In this document: positions 37,001 through 49,841 of the stretch, one piece after another
Position numbering within the stretch: position 1 is the stretch's first letter
How the letters are laid out: every line of letters starts with the position of its first letter
NCBI GenBank assembly: GCA_964057225.1
Contig: OZ059894.1
Coordinates: 1,860,001 to 1,924,000, forward strand
Length of the DNA stretch: 64,000 bases
Direction: 5' to 3'
Origin: Auanema rhodensis
Lineage: Eukaryota; Nematoda; Chromadorea; Rhabditida; Rhabditidae
Translations under genes and position numbers: made by a program
The notes under the pieces: model-generated
What the model was told of the DNA's origin: nothing
Database searches by the model: none
The model's input: the letters and a program-made list of their open reading frames with translations, nothing else

Positions 37001-38258
37001 CAAATCTGATAACACAGATCGACGCAGCTTGAAAATCCGCATTGAATGCACTATACTACATTGAGGAACGCTTAATACAAAAATTAGTTATGATCGTTTG
37101 AAAAATGATGCATTAGTGTATGTTGAGTTTCCATGTACACTCAACATAGCTTCCAAAAACATTTTGACAAAAATTTTTTCGAAAAATTTCAAAATAATTT
37201 AGCAGAAAGTAGATGTTTTTAGATTCCTTTTTTTAAGGCAAAGACGATGGACAATGTTATTCAACGAAAAAATTAATTCTTCAGGGTGAAAATCGAGAAT
37301 ATAAGTGTGAACTTATATCAGTTGATATCTCGGTGCATTTTTAAGCTAGCGCAAATCTGATAACACAGATCGACGCAGCTTGAAAATCCGCATCGAATGC
37401 ACTATACTACATTGAGGAACGCTTGATACAAAAATTAGTTATGATCGTTTGAAAAATGATGCATTAGTGTATGTTGAGTTTCCATGTACACTCAACATAG
37501 CTTCCAAAAACATTTTGACAAAAATTTTTTCGAAAAATTTCAAAATAATTTAGCAGAAAGTAGATGTTTTTAGATTCCTTTTTTTAAGGCAAAGACGATG
37601 GACAATGTTATTCAACGAAAAAATTAATTCTTCAGGGTGAAAATCGAGGATATAAGTGTGAACTTATATCAGTTGATATCTCGGTGCATTTTTAAGCTAG
37701 CGCAAATCTGATAACACAGATCGACGCAGCTTGAAAATCCGCATCGAATGCACTATACTACTTTGAGAAACGCTTAATACAAAAATTAGTTATGATCGTT
37801 TGAAAAATGATGCATTAGTGTATGTTGAGTTTCCATGTACACTCAACATAGCTTCCAAAAACATTTTGACAAAATTTTTTTCGAAAAATTTCAAAATAAT
37901 TTAGCAGAAAGTAGATGTTTTTAGATTCCTTTTTTTAAGGCAAAGACGACAGACAATGTTATTCAACGAAAAAATTAATTCTTCAGGGTGAAAATCGAGG
38001 ATATAAGTGTGAACTTATATCAGTTGATATCTCGGTGCATTTTTAAGCTAGCGCAAATCTGATAACACAGATCGACGCAGCTTGAAAATCCGCATCGAAT
38101 GCACTATACTACATTGAGGAACGCTTAATACAAAAATTAGTTATGATCGTTTGAAAAATGATGCATTAGTGTATGTTGAGTTTCCATGTACACTCAACAT
38201 AGCTTCCAAAAACATTTTGACAAAAATTTTTTCGAAAAATTTCAAAATAATTTAGCAG
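34047..38258. repeat. 12-unit higher-order repeat (4212 bp), copy 1
   Basis: Units 98-109. Order of markers: p128 T + p183 A + p338 G; p21 T/p27 C/p29 C with p306 A; p7 T + p107 T + p189 T; p177 A; p231 C; p35 G + p49 T; then the first three unit types again (34047-35099 resembles 36153-37205); then p93 A, type T, and GACAG. The same 12 occur at 45630-49841 and 57916-62127. A private p220 G (CGCTTGATAC) marks unit 107 of this copy. Confidence 0.93.
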
Positions 38259-41066
38259 AAAGTAGATGTTTTTAGATTCCTTTTTTTAAGGCAAAGACGA
38301 TGGACAATGTTATTCAACGAAAAAATTAATTCTTCAGGGTGAAAATCGAGAATATAAGTGTGAACTTATATCAGTTGATATCTCGGTGCATTTTTAAGCT
38401 AGCGCAAATCTGATAACACAGATCGACGCAGCTTGAAAATCCGCATCGAATGCACTATACTACATTGAGGAACGCTTAATACAAAAATTAGTTATGATCG
38501 TTTGAAAAATGATGCATTAGTGTATGTTGAGTTTCCATGTACACTCAACATAGCTTCCAAAAACATTTTGACAAAAATTTTTTCGAAAAATTTCAAAATA
38601 ATTTAGCAGAAAGTAGATGTTTTTAGATTCCTTTTTTTAAGGCAAAGACGATGGACAATGTTATTCAACGAAAAAATTAATTCTTCAGGGTGAAAATCGA
38701 GGATATAAGTGTGTACTTATATCAGTTGATATCTCGGTGCATTTTTAAGCTAGCGCAAATCTGATAACACAGATCGACGCAGCTTGAAAATCCGCATCGA
38801 ATGCACTATACTACATTGAGGAACGCTTAATACAAAAATTAGTTATGATCGTTTGAAAAATGATGCATTAGTGTATGTTGAGTTTCCATGTACACTCAAC
38901 ATAGCTTCCAAAAACATTTTGACAAAAATTTTTTCGAAAAATTTCAAAATAATTTAGCAGAAAGTAGATGTTTTTAGATTCCTTTTTTTAAGGCAAAGAC
39001 GATGGACAATGTTATTCAACGAAAAAATTAATTCTTCAGGGTGAAAATCGAGGATATAAGTGTGAACTTATATCAGTTGATATCTCGGTGCATTTTTAAG
39101 CTAGCGCAAATCTGATAACACAGATCGACGCAGCTTGAAAATCCGCATCGAATGCACTATACTACTTTGAGAAACGCTTAATACAAAAATTAGTTATGAT
39201 CGTTTGAAAAATGATGCATTAGTGTATGTTGAGTTTCCATGTACACTCAACATAGCTTCCAAAAACATTTTGACAAAATTTTTTTCGAAAAATTTCAAAA
39301 TAATTTAGCAGAAAGTAGATGTTTTTAGATTCCTTTTTTTAAGGCAAAGACGACAGACAATGTTATTCAACGAAAAAATTAATTCTTCAGGGTGAAAATC
39401 GAGGATATAAGTGTGAACTTATATCAGTTGATATCTCGGTGCATTTTTAAGCTAGCGCAAATCTGATAACACAGATCGACGCAGCTTGAAAATCCGCATC
39501 GAATGCACTATACTACATTGAGGAACGCTTAATACAAAAATTAGTTATGATCGTTTGAAAAATGATGCATTAGTGTATGTTGAGTTTCCATGTACACTCA
39601 ACATAGCTTCCAAAAACATTTTGACAAAAATTTTTTCAAAAAATTTCAAAATAATTTAGCAGAAAGTAGATGTTTTTAGATTCCTTTTTTTAAGGCAAAG
39701 ACGATGGACAATGTTATTCAACGAAAAAATTAATTCTTCAGGGTGAAAATCGAGAATATAAGTGTGAACTTATATCAGTTGATATCTCGGTGCATTTTTA
39801 AGCTAGCGCAAATCTGATAACACAGATCGACGCAGCTTGAAAATCCGCATCGAATGCACTATACTACATTGAGGAACGCTTAATACAAAAATTAGTTATG
39901 ATCGTTTGAAAAATGATGCATTAGTGTATGTTGAGTTTCCATGTACACTCAACATAGCTTCCAAAAACATTTTGACAAAAATTTTTTCGAAAAATTTCAA
40001 AATAATTTAGCAGAAAGTAGATGTTTTTAGATTCCTTTTTTTAAGGCAAAGACGATGGACAATGTTATTCAACGAAAAAATTAATTCTTCAGGGTGAAAA
40101 TCGAGGATATAAGTGTGAACTTATATCAGTTGATATCTCGGTGCATTTTTAAGCTAGCGCAAATCTGATAACACAGATCGACGCAGCTTGAAAATCCGCA
40201 TCGAATGCACTATACTACATTGAGGAACGCTTAATACAAAAATTAGTTATGATCGTTTGAAAAATGATGCATTAGTGTATGTTGAGTTTCCATGTACACT
40301 CAACATAGCTTCCAAAAACATTTTGACAAAAATTTTTTCGAAAAATTTCAAAATAATTTAGCAGAAAGTAGATGTTTTTAGATTCCTTTTTTTAAGGCAA
40401 AGACGATGGACAATGTTATTCAACGAAAAAATTAATTCTTCAGGGTGAAAATCGAGGATATAAGTGTGAACTTATATCAGTTGATATCTCGGTGCATTTT
40501 TAAGCTAGCGCAAATCTGATAACACAGATCGACGCAGCTTGAAAATCCGCATCGAATGCACTATACTACTTTGAGAAACGCTTAATACAAAAATTAGTTA
40601 TGATCGTTTGAAAAATGATGCATTAGTGTATGTTGAGTTTCCATGTACACTCAACATAGCTTCCAAAAACATTTTGACAAAATTTTTTTCGAAAAATTTC
40701 AAAATAATTTAGCAGAAAGTAGATGTTTTTAGATTCCTTTTTTTAAGGCAAAGACGACAGACAATGTTATTCAACGAAAAAATTAATTCTTCAGGGTGAA
40801 AATCGAGGATATAAGTGTGAACTTATATCAGTTGATATCTCGGTGCATTTTTAAGCTAGCGCAAATCTGATAACACAGATCGACGCAGCTTGAAAATCCG
40901 CATCGAATGCACTATACTACATTGAGGAACGCTTAATACAAAAATTAGTTATGATCGTTTGAAAAATGATGCATTAGTGTATGTTGAGTTTCCATGTACA
41001 CTCAACATAGCTTCCAAAAACATTTTGACAAAAATTTTTTCGAAAAATTTCAAAATAATTTAGCAG
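38259..41066. repeat. Two 4-unit (1404-bp) higher-order repeats
   Basis: Units 110-113 and 114-117 each read p93 A, reference, type T, GACAG. They are near-identical: unit 111 has a private GTGTGTACT (p105 T at 38714) and unit 113 has p327 A. This is the cleanest example of the tetramer that is present irregularly at 22.8-28.8 kb, and it separates the two copies of the large duplication. Confidence 0.9.
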
Positions 41067-44000
41067 AAAGTAGATGTTTTTGAATTCCTTTTTTTAAGGC
41101 AAAGACGATGGACAATGTTATTCAACGAAAAAATTAATTCTTCAGGGTGAAAATCGAGGATATAAGTGTGAACTTATATCAGTTGATATCTCGGTGCATT
41201 TTTAAGCTAGCGCAAATCTGATAACACAGATCGACGCAGCTTGAAAATCCGCATCGAATGCACTATACTACTTTGAGAAACGCTTAATACAAAAATTAGT
41301 TATGATCGTTTGAAAAATGATGCATTAGTGTATGTTGAGTTTCCATGTACACTCAACATAGCTTCCAAAAACATTTTGACAAAATTTTTTTCGAAAAATT
41401 TCAAAATAATTTAGCAGAAAGTAGATGTTTTTAGATTCCTTTTTTTAAGGCAAAGACGACAGACAATGTTATTCAACGAAAAAATTAATTCTTCAGGGTG
41501 AAAATCGAGGATATAAGTGTGAACTTATATCAGTTGATATCTCGGTGCATTTTTAAGCTAGCGCAAATCTGATAACACAGATCGACGCAGCTTGAAAATC
41601 CGCATCGAATGCACTATACTACATTGAGGAACGCTTAATACAAAAATTAGTTATGATCGTTTGAAAAATGATGCATTAGTGTATGTTGAGTTTCCATGTA
41701 CACTCAACATAGCTTCCAAAAACATTTTGACAAAAATTTTTTCGAAAAATTTCGAAATAATTTAGCAGAAAGTAGATGTTTTTAGATTCCTTTTTTTAAG
41801 GCAAAGACGATGGACAATGTTATTCAACGAAAAAATTAATTCTTCAGGGTGAAAATCGAGGATATAAGTGTGAACTTATATCAGTTGATATCTCGGTGCA
41901 TTTTTAAGCTAGCGCAAATCTGATAACACAGATCGACGCAGCTTGAAAATCCGCATCGAATGCACTATACTACATTGAGAAACGCTTAATACAAAAATTA
42001 GTTATGATCGTTTGAAAAATGATGCATTAGTTTATGTTGAGTTTCCATGTACACTCAACATTGCTTCCAAAAACATTTTGACAAAAATTTTTTCGAAAAA
42101 TTTCAAAATAATTTAGCAAAAAGTAGATGTTTTTAGATTCCTTTTTTCAAGGCGAAGACGATGGACATTGTTATTCAACGAAAAAATTAATTCTTCAGGG
42201 TGAAAATCGAGGATATAAGTGTGAACTTATATCAGTTGATATCTCGGTGCATTTTTAAGCTAGCGCAAATCTGATAACACAGATCGACGCAGCTTGAAAA
42301 TCCGCATCGAATGCACTATACTACATTGAGAAACGCTTAATACAAAAATTAGTTATGATCGTTTGAAAAATGATGCATTAGTGTATGTTGAGTTTCCATG
42401 TACACTCAACATAGCTTCCAAAAACATTTTGACAAAAATTTTTTCGAAAAATTTCAAAATAATTTAGCAGAAAGTAGATGTTTTTAGATTCCTTTTTTTA
42501 AGGCAAAGACGATGGACAATGTTATTCAACGAAAAAATTAATTCTTCAGGGTGAAAATCGAGGATATAAGTGTGAACTTATATCAGTTGATATCTCGGTG
42601 CATTTTTAAGCTAGCGCAAATCTGATAACACAGATCGACGCAGCTTGAAAATCCGCATCGAATGCACTATACTACATTGAGGAACGCTTAATACAAAAAT
42701 TAGTTATGATCGTTTGAAAAATGATGCATTAGTGTATGTTGAGTTTCCATGTACACTCAACATAGCTTCCAAAAACATTTTGACAAAAATTTTTTCGAAA
42801 AATTTCAAAATAATTTAGCAGAAAGTAGATGTTTTTAGATTCCTTTTTTTAAGGCAAAGACGATGGACAATGTTATTCAACGAAAAAATTAATTCTTCAG
42901 GGTGAAAATCGAGGATATAAGTGTGAACTTATATCAGTTGATATCTCGGTGCATTTTTAAGCTAGCGCAAATCTGATAACACAGATCGACGCAGCTTGAA
43001 AATACGCATCGAATGCCTTATACTACTTTGAGAAACGCTTAATACAAAAATTAGTTATGATCGTTTGAAAAATGATGCATTAGTGTATGTTGAGTTTCCA
43101 TGTACACTCAACATAGCTTCCAAAAACATTTTGACAAAAATTTTTTCGAAAAATTTCAAAATAATTTAGCAAAAAGTAGATGTTTTTAGATTCCTTTTTT
43201 CAAGGCAAAGACGATGGACAATGTTATTCAACAAAAAAATTAATTCTTCAGGGTGAAAATCGAGGATATAAGTGTGAACTTATCTCAGTTGATATCTCGG
43301 TGCATTTTTAAGCTAGCGCAAATCTGATAACACAGATCGACGCAGCTTGAAAATCCGCATCGAATGCACTATACTACATTGAGGAACGCTTAATACAAAA
43401 ATTAGTTATGATCGTTTGAAAAATGATGCATTAGTGTATGTTGAGTTTCCATGTACACTCAACATAGCTTCCAAAAACATTTTGACAAAAATTTTTTCGA
43501 AAAATTTCAAAATAATTTAGCAAAAAGTAGATGTTTTTAGATTCCTTTTTTCAAGGCAAAGACGATGGACAATGTTATTCAACAAAAAAATTAATTCTTC
43601 AGGGTGAAAATCGAGGATATAAGTGTGAACTTATCTCAGTTGATATCTCGGTGCATTTTTAAGCTAGCGCAAATCTGATAACACAGATCGACGCAGCTTG
43701 AAAATCCGCATCGAATGCACTATACTACTTTGAGAAACGCTTAATACAAAAATTAGTTATGATCGTTTGAAAAATGATGCATTAGTGTATGTTGAGTTTC
43801 CATGTACACTCAACATTGCTTCCAAAAACATTTTGACAAAAATTTTTTCGAAAAATTTCAAATTAATTTAGCAGAAAGTATATGTTTTTAGATTCCTTTT
43901 TTCAAGGCAAAGACGATGGACAATGTTATTCAACGAAAAAATTAATTCTTCAGGGTGAAAATCGAGGATATAAGTGTGAATTTATATCAGTTGATATCTC

Positions 44001-44576
44001 GGTGCATTTTTAAGCTAGCGCAAATCTGATAACACAGATCGACGCAGCTTAAAAATCCGCATCGAATGCACTATACTACATTGAGGAACGCTTAATACAA
44101 AAATTAGTTATGATCGTTTGAAAAATGATGCATTAGTGTATGTTGAGTTTCCATGTACACTCAACATAGCTTCCAAAAACATTTTGACAAAAATTTTTTC
44201 GAAAAATTTCAGAATAATTTAGCAAAAAGTAGATGTTTTTAGATTTCTTTTCTCAAGGCAAAGACGATGGACAATGTTATTCAACGAAAAAATTAATTCT
44301 TCAGGGTGAAAATCGAGGATATAAGTGTGAACTTATATCAGTTGATATCTCGGTGCATTTTTAAGCTAGCGCAAATCTGATAACACAGATCGACGCAGCT
44401 TGAAAATCCGCATCGAATGCACTATACTACTTTGAGAAACGCTTAATACAAAAATCAGTTATGATCGTTTGAAAAATGATGCATTAGTGTATGTTGAGTT
44501 TCCATGTACACTCAACATTGCTTCCAAAAACATTTTGACAAAAATTTTTTCGAAAAATTTCAAAATAATTTAGCAA
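41067..44576. repeat. 10-unit higher-order block, copy 2
   Basis: Units 118-127 repeat units 83-92 (28782-32291) marker for marker, including the GAATTCC change in the first unit and the rare GCCTTATA unit at 42822. The one private difference I see is a T in the AAAATG junction at about 44579. Confidence 0.93.
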
Positions 44577-45629
44577 AATGTAGATGTTTTTAGATTCCTT
44601 TTTTCAAGGCGAAGACGATGGACATTGTTATTCAACGAAAAAATTAATTCTTCAGGGTGAAAATCGAGGATATAAGTGTGAACTTATATCAGTTGATATC
44701 TCGGTGCATTTTTAAGCTAGCGCAAATCTGATAACACAGATCGACGCAGCTTGAAAATCCGCATCGAATGCACTATACTACATTGAGAAACGCTTAATAC
44801 AAAAATTAGTTATGATCGTTTGAAAAATGATGCATTAGTGTATGTTGAGTTTCCATGTACACTCAACATAGCTTCCAAAAACATTTTGACAAAAATTTTT
44901 TCGAAAAATTTCAAAATAATTTAGCAGAAAGTAGATGTTTTTAGATTCCTTTTTTTAAGGCAAAGACGATGGACAATGTTATTCAACGAAAAAATTAATT
45001 CTTCAGGGTGAAAATCGAGGATATAAGTGTGAACTTATATCAGTTGATATCTCGGTGCATTTTTAAGCTAGCGCAAATCTGATAACACAGATCGACGCAG
45101 CTTGAAAATCCGCATCGAATGCACTATACTACTTTGAGAAACGCTTAATACAAAAATTAGTTATGATCGTTTGAAAAATGATGCATTAGTATATGTTGAG
45201 TTTCCATGTACACTCAACATAGCTTCCAAAAACATTTTGACAAAATTTTTTTCAAAAAATTTCAAAATAATTTAGCAGAAAGTAGATGTTTTTAGATTCC
45301 TTTTTTTAAGGCAAAGACGATGGACAATGTTATTCAACGAAAAAATTAATTCTTCAGGGTGAAAATCGAGGATATAAGTGTGAACTTATATCAGTTGATA
45401 TCTCGTTGCATTTTTAAGCTAGCGCAAATCTGATAACACAGATCGACGCAGCTTGAAAATCCGCATCGAATGCACTATACTACTTTGAGAAACGCTTAAT
45501 ACAAAAATTAGTTATGATCGTTTGAAAAATGATGCATTAGTGTATGTTGAGTTTCCATGTACACTCAACATAGCTTCCAAAAACATTTTGACAAAATTTT
45601 TTTCAAAAAATTTCAAAATAATTTAGCAG
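44577..45629. repeat. Three linking units before 12-unit copy 2
   Basis: Unit 128 corresponds to unit 96 and unit 129 to unit 97 (with a private ATATG near 45191). Unit 130 has p128 T without p183 A and a type T, p327 A tail. It is a hybrid with no counterpart in the first copy, but it recurs as unit 165 (57565-57915) before the third 12-unit copy. Confidence 0.88.
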
Positions 45630-48600
45630 AAAGTAGATGTTTTTAGATTCCTTTTTTTAAGGCAAAGACGATGGACAATGTTATTCAACGAAAAAATTAA
45701 TTCTTCAGGGTGAAAATCGAGGATATAAGTGTGAACTTATATCAGTTGATATCTCGTTGCATTTTTAAGCTAGCGCAAATCTGATAACACAGATCGACGC
45801 AGCTTGAAAATACGCATCGAATGCACTATACTACTTTGAGAAACGCTTAATACAAAAATTAGTTATGATCGTTTGAAAAATGATGCATTAGTGTATGTTG
45901 AGTTTCCATGTACACTCAACATAGCTTCCAAAAACATTTTGACAAAAATTTTTTCGAAAAATTTCAGAATAATTTAGCAAAAAGTAGATGTTTTTAGATT
46001 TCTTTTCTCAAGGCAAAGACGATGGACAATGTTATTCAACGAAAAAATTAATTCTTCAGGGTGAAAATCGAGGATATAAGTGTGAACTTATATCAGTTGA
46101 TATCTCGGTGCATTTTTAAGCTAGCGCAAATCTGATAACACAGATCGACGCAGCTTGAAAATCCGCATCGAATGCACTATACTACTTTGAGAAACGCTTA
46201 ATACAAAAATTAGTTATGATCGTTTGAAAAATGATGCATTAGTGTATGTTGAGTTTCCATGTACACTCAACATTGCTTCCAAAAAAATTTTGACAAAAAT
46301 TTTTTCGAAAAATTTCAAATTAATTTAGCAGAAAGTGTATGTTTTTAGATTTCTTTTTTCAAGGCAAAGACGATGGACAATGTTATTCAACGAAAAAATT
46401 AATTCTTCAGGGTGAAAATCGAGGATATAAGTGTGAATTTATATCAGTTGATATCTCGGTGCATTTTTAAGCTAGCGCAAATCTGATAACACAGATCGAC
46501 GCAGCTTGAAAATCCGCATTGAATGCACTATACTACATTGAGGAACGCTTAATACAAAAATTAGTTATGATCGTTTGAAAAATGATGCATTAGTGTATGT
46601 TGAGTTTCCATGTACACTCAACATTGCTTCCAAAAACATTTTGACAAAAATTTTTTCGAAAAATTTCAAATTAATTTAGCAGAAAGTATATGTTTTTAGA
46701 TTCCTTTTTTCAAGGCAAAGACGATGGACAATGTTATTCAACGAAAAAATTAATTCTTCAGGGTGAAAATCGAGGATATAAGTGTGAATTTATATCAGTT
46801 GATATCTCGGTGCATTTTTAAGCTAGCGCAAATCTGATAACACAGATCGACGCAGCTTAAAAATCCGCATCGAATGCACTATACTACATTGAGGAACGCT
46901 TAATACAAAAATTAGTTATGATCGTTTGAAAAATGATGCATTAGTGTATGTTGAGTTTCCATGTACACTCAACATAGCTTCCAAAAACATTTTGACAAAA
47001 ATTTTTTCGAAAAATTTCAGAATAATTTAGCAAAAAGTAGATGTTTTTAGATTTCTTTTCTCAAGGCAAAGACGATGGACAATGTTATTCAACGAAAAAA
47101 TTAATTCTTCAGGGTGAAAATCGAGGATATAAGTGTGAACTTATATCAGTTGATATCTCGGTGCATTTTTAAGCTAGCGCAAATCTGATAACACAGATCG
47201 ACGCAGCTTGAAAATCCGCATCGAATGCACTATACTACTTTGAGAAACGCTTAATACAAAAATCAGTTATGATCGTTTGAAAAATGATGCATTAGTGTAT
47301 GTTGAGTTTCCATGTACACTCAACATTGCTTCCAAAAACATTTTGACAAAAATTTTTTCGAAAAATTTCAAAATAATTTAGCAAAAAGTAGATGTTTTTA
47401 GATTCCTTTTTTCAAGGCGAAGACGATGGACATTGTTATTCAACGAAAAAATTAATTCTTCAGGGTGAAAATCGAGGATATAAGTGTGAACTTATATCAG
47501 TTGATATCTCGGTGCATTTTTAAGCTAGCGCAAATCTGATAACACAGATCGACGCAGCTTGAAAATCCGCATCGAATGCACTTTACTACATTGAGAAACG
47601 CTTAATACAAAAATTAGTTATGATCGTTTGAAAAATGATGCATTAGTGTATGTTGAGTTTCCATGTACACTCAACATAGCTTCCAAAAACATTTTGACAA
47701 AAATTTTTTCGAAAAATTTCAAAATAATTTAGCAGAAAGTAGATGTTTTTAGATTCCTTTTTTTAAGGCAAAGACGATGGACAATGTTATTCAACGAAAA
47801 AATTAATTCTTCAGGGTGAAAATCGAGGATATAAGTGTGAACTTATATCAGTTGATATCTCGTTGCATTTTTAAGCTAGCGCAAATCTGATAACACAGAT
47901 CGACGCAGCTTGAAAATACGCATCGAATGCACTATACTACTTTGAGAAACGCTTAATACAAAAATTAGTTATGATCGTTTGAAAAATGATGCATTAGTGT
48001 ATGTTGAGTTTCCATGTACACTCAACATAGCTTCCAAAAACATTTTGACAAAAATTTTTTCGAAAAATTTCAGAATAATTTAGCAAAAAGTAGATGTTTT
48101 TAGATTTCTTTTCTCAAGGCAAAGACGATGGACAATGTTATTCAACGAAAAAATTAATTCTTCAGGGTGAAAATCGAGGATATAAGTGTGAACTTATATC
48201 AGTTGATATCTCGGTGCATTTTTAAGCTAGCGCAAATCTGATAACACAGATCGACGCAGCTTGAAAATCCGCATCGAATGCACTATACTACTTTGAGAAA
48301 CGCTTAATACAAAAATTAGTTATGATCGTTTGAAAAATGATGCATTAGTGTATGTTGAGTTTCCATGTACACTCAACATAGCTTCCAAAAACATTTTGAC
48401 AAAATTTTTTTCGAAAAATTTCAAATTAATTTAGCAGAAAGTATATGTTTTTAGATTTCTTTTTTCAAGGCAAAGACGATGGACAATGTTATTCAACGAA
48501 AAAATTAATTCTTCAGGGTGAAAATCGAGGATATAAGTGTGAATTTATATCAGTTGATATCTCGGTGCATTTTTAAGCTAGCGCAAATCTGATAACACAG

Positions 48601-49841
48601 ATCGACGCAGCTTGAAAATCCGCATTGAATGCACTATACTACATTGAGGAACGCTTAATACAAAAATTAGTTATGATCGTTTGAAAAATGATGCATTAGT
48701 GTATGTTGAGTTTCCATGTACACTCAACATAGCTTCCAAAAACATTTTGACAAAAATTTTTTCGAAAAATTTCAAAATAATTTAGCAGAAAGTAGATGTT
48801 TTTAGATTCCTTTTTTTAAGGCAAAGACGATGGACAATGTTATTCAACGAAAAAATTAATTCTTCAGGGTGAAAATCGAGAATATAAGTGTGAACTTATA
48901 TCAGTTGATATCTCGGTGCATTTTTAAGCTAGCGCAAATCTGATAACACAGATCGACGCAGCTTGAAAATCCGCATCGAATGCACTATACTACATTGAGG
49001 AACGCTTAATACAAAAATTAGTTATGATCGTTTGAAAAATGATGCATTAGTGTATGTTGAGTTTCCATGTACACTCAACATAGCTTCCAAAAACATTTTG
49101 ACAAAAATTTTTTCGAAAAATTTCAAAATAATTTAGCAGAAAGTAGATGTTTTTAGATTCCTTTTTTTAAGGCAAAGACGATGGACAATGTTATTCAACG
49201 AAAAAATTAATTCTTCAGGGTGAAAATCGAGGATATAAGTGTGAACTTATATCAGTTGATATCTCGGTGCATTTTTAAGCTAGCGCAAATCTGATAACAC
49301 AGATCGACGCAGCTTGAAAATCCGCATCGAATGCACTATACTACTTTGAGAAACGCTTAATACAAAAATTAGTTATGATCGTTTGAAAAATGATGCATTA
49401 GTGTATGTTGAGTTTCCATGTACACTCAACATAGCTTCCAAAAACATTTTGACAAAATTTTTTTCGAAAAATTTCAAAATAATTTAGCAGAAAGTAGATG
49501 TTTTTAGATTCCTTTTTTTAAGGCAAAGACGACAGACAATGTTATTCAACGAAAAAATTAATTCTTCAGGGTGAAAATCGAGGATATAAGTGTGAACTTA
49601 TATCAGTTGATATCTCGGTGCATTTTTAAGCTAGCGCAAATCTGATAACACAGATCGACGCAGCTTGAAAATCCGCATCGAATGCACTATACTACATTGA
49701 GGAACGCTTAATACAAAAATTAGTTATGATCGTTTGAAAAATGATGCATTAGTGTATGTTGAGTTTCCATGTACACTCAACATAGCTTCCAAAAACATTT
49801 TGACAAAAATTTTTTCGAAAAATTTCAAAATAATTTAGCAG
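45630..49841. repeat. 12-unit higher-order repeat, copy 2
   Basis: Units 131-142, offset 33 units (11583 bp) from copy 1. Private differences I see are GTGTATG in place of GTATATG at the start of unit 133 (about 46337), CACTTTACT in unit 136 (about 47583), and a short tract in unit 138 where p294, p306 and p319 match type T while both flanks match the expected family (48380-48405). That tract looks like a small gene-conversion event. Confidence 0.92.

Noticed and set aside
28782-49841. Treating the large duplication as a certain assembly artefact
   Set aside because: The copies differ by unit gains and losses and by private substitutions, which favours real duplication. Read-level confirmation is still absent, so artefact is not excluded.
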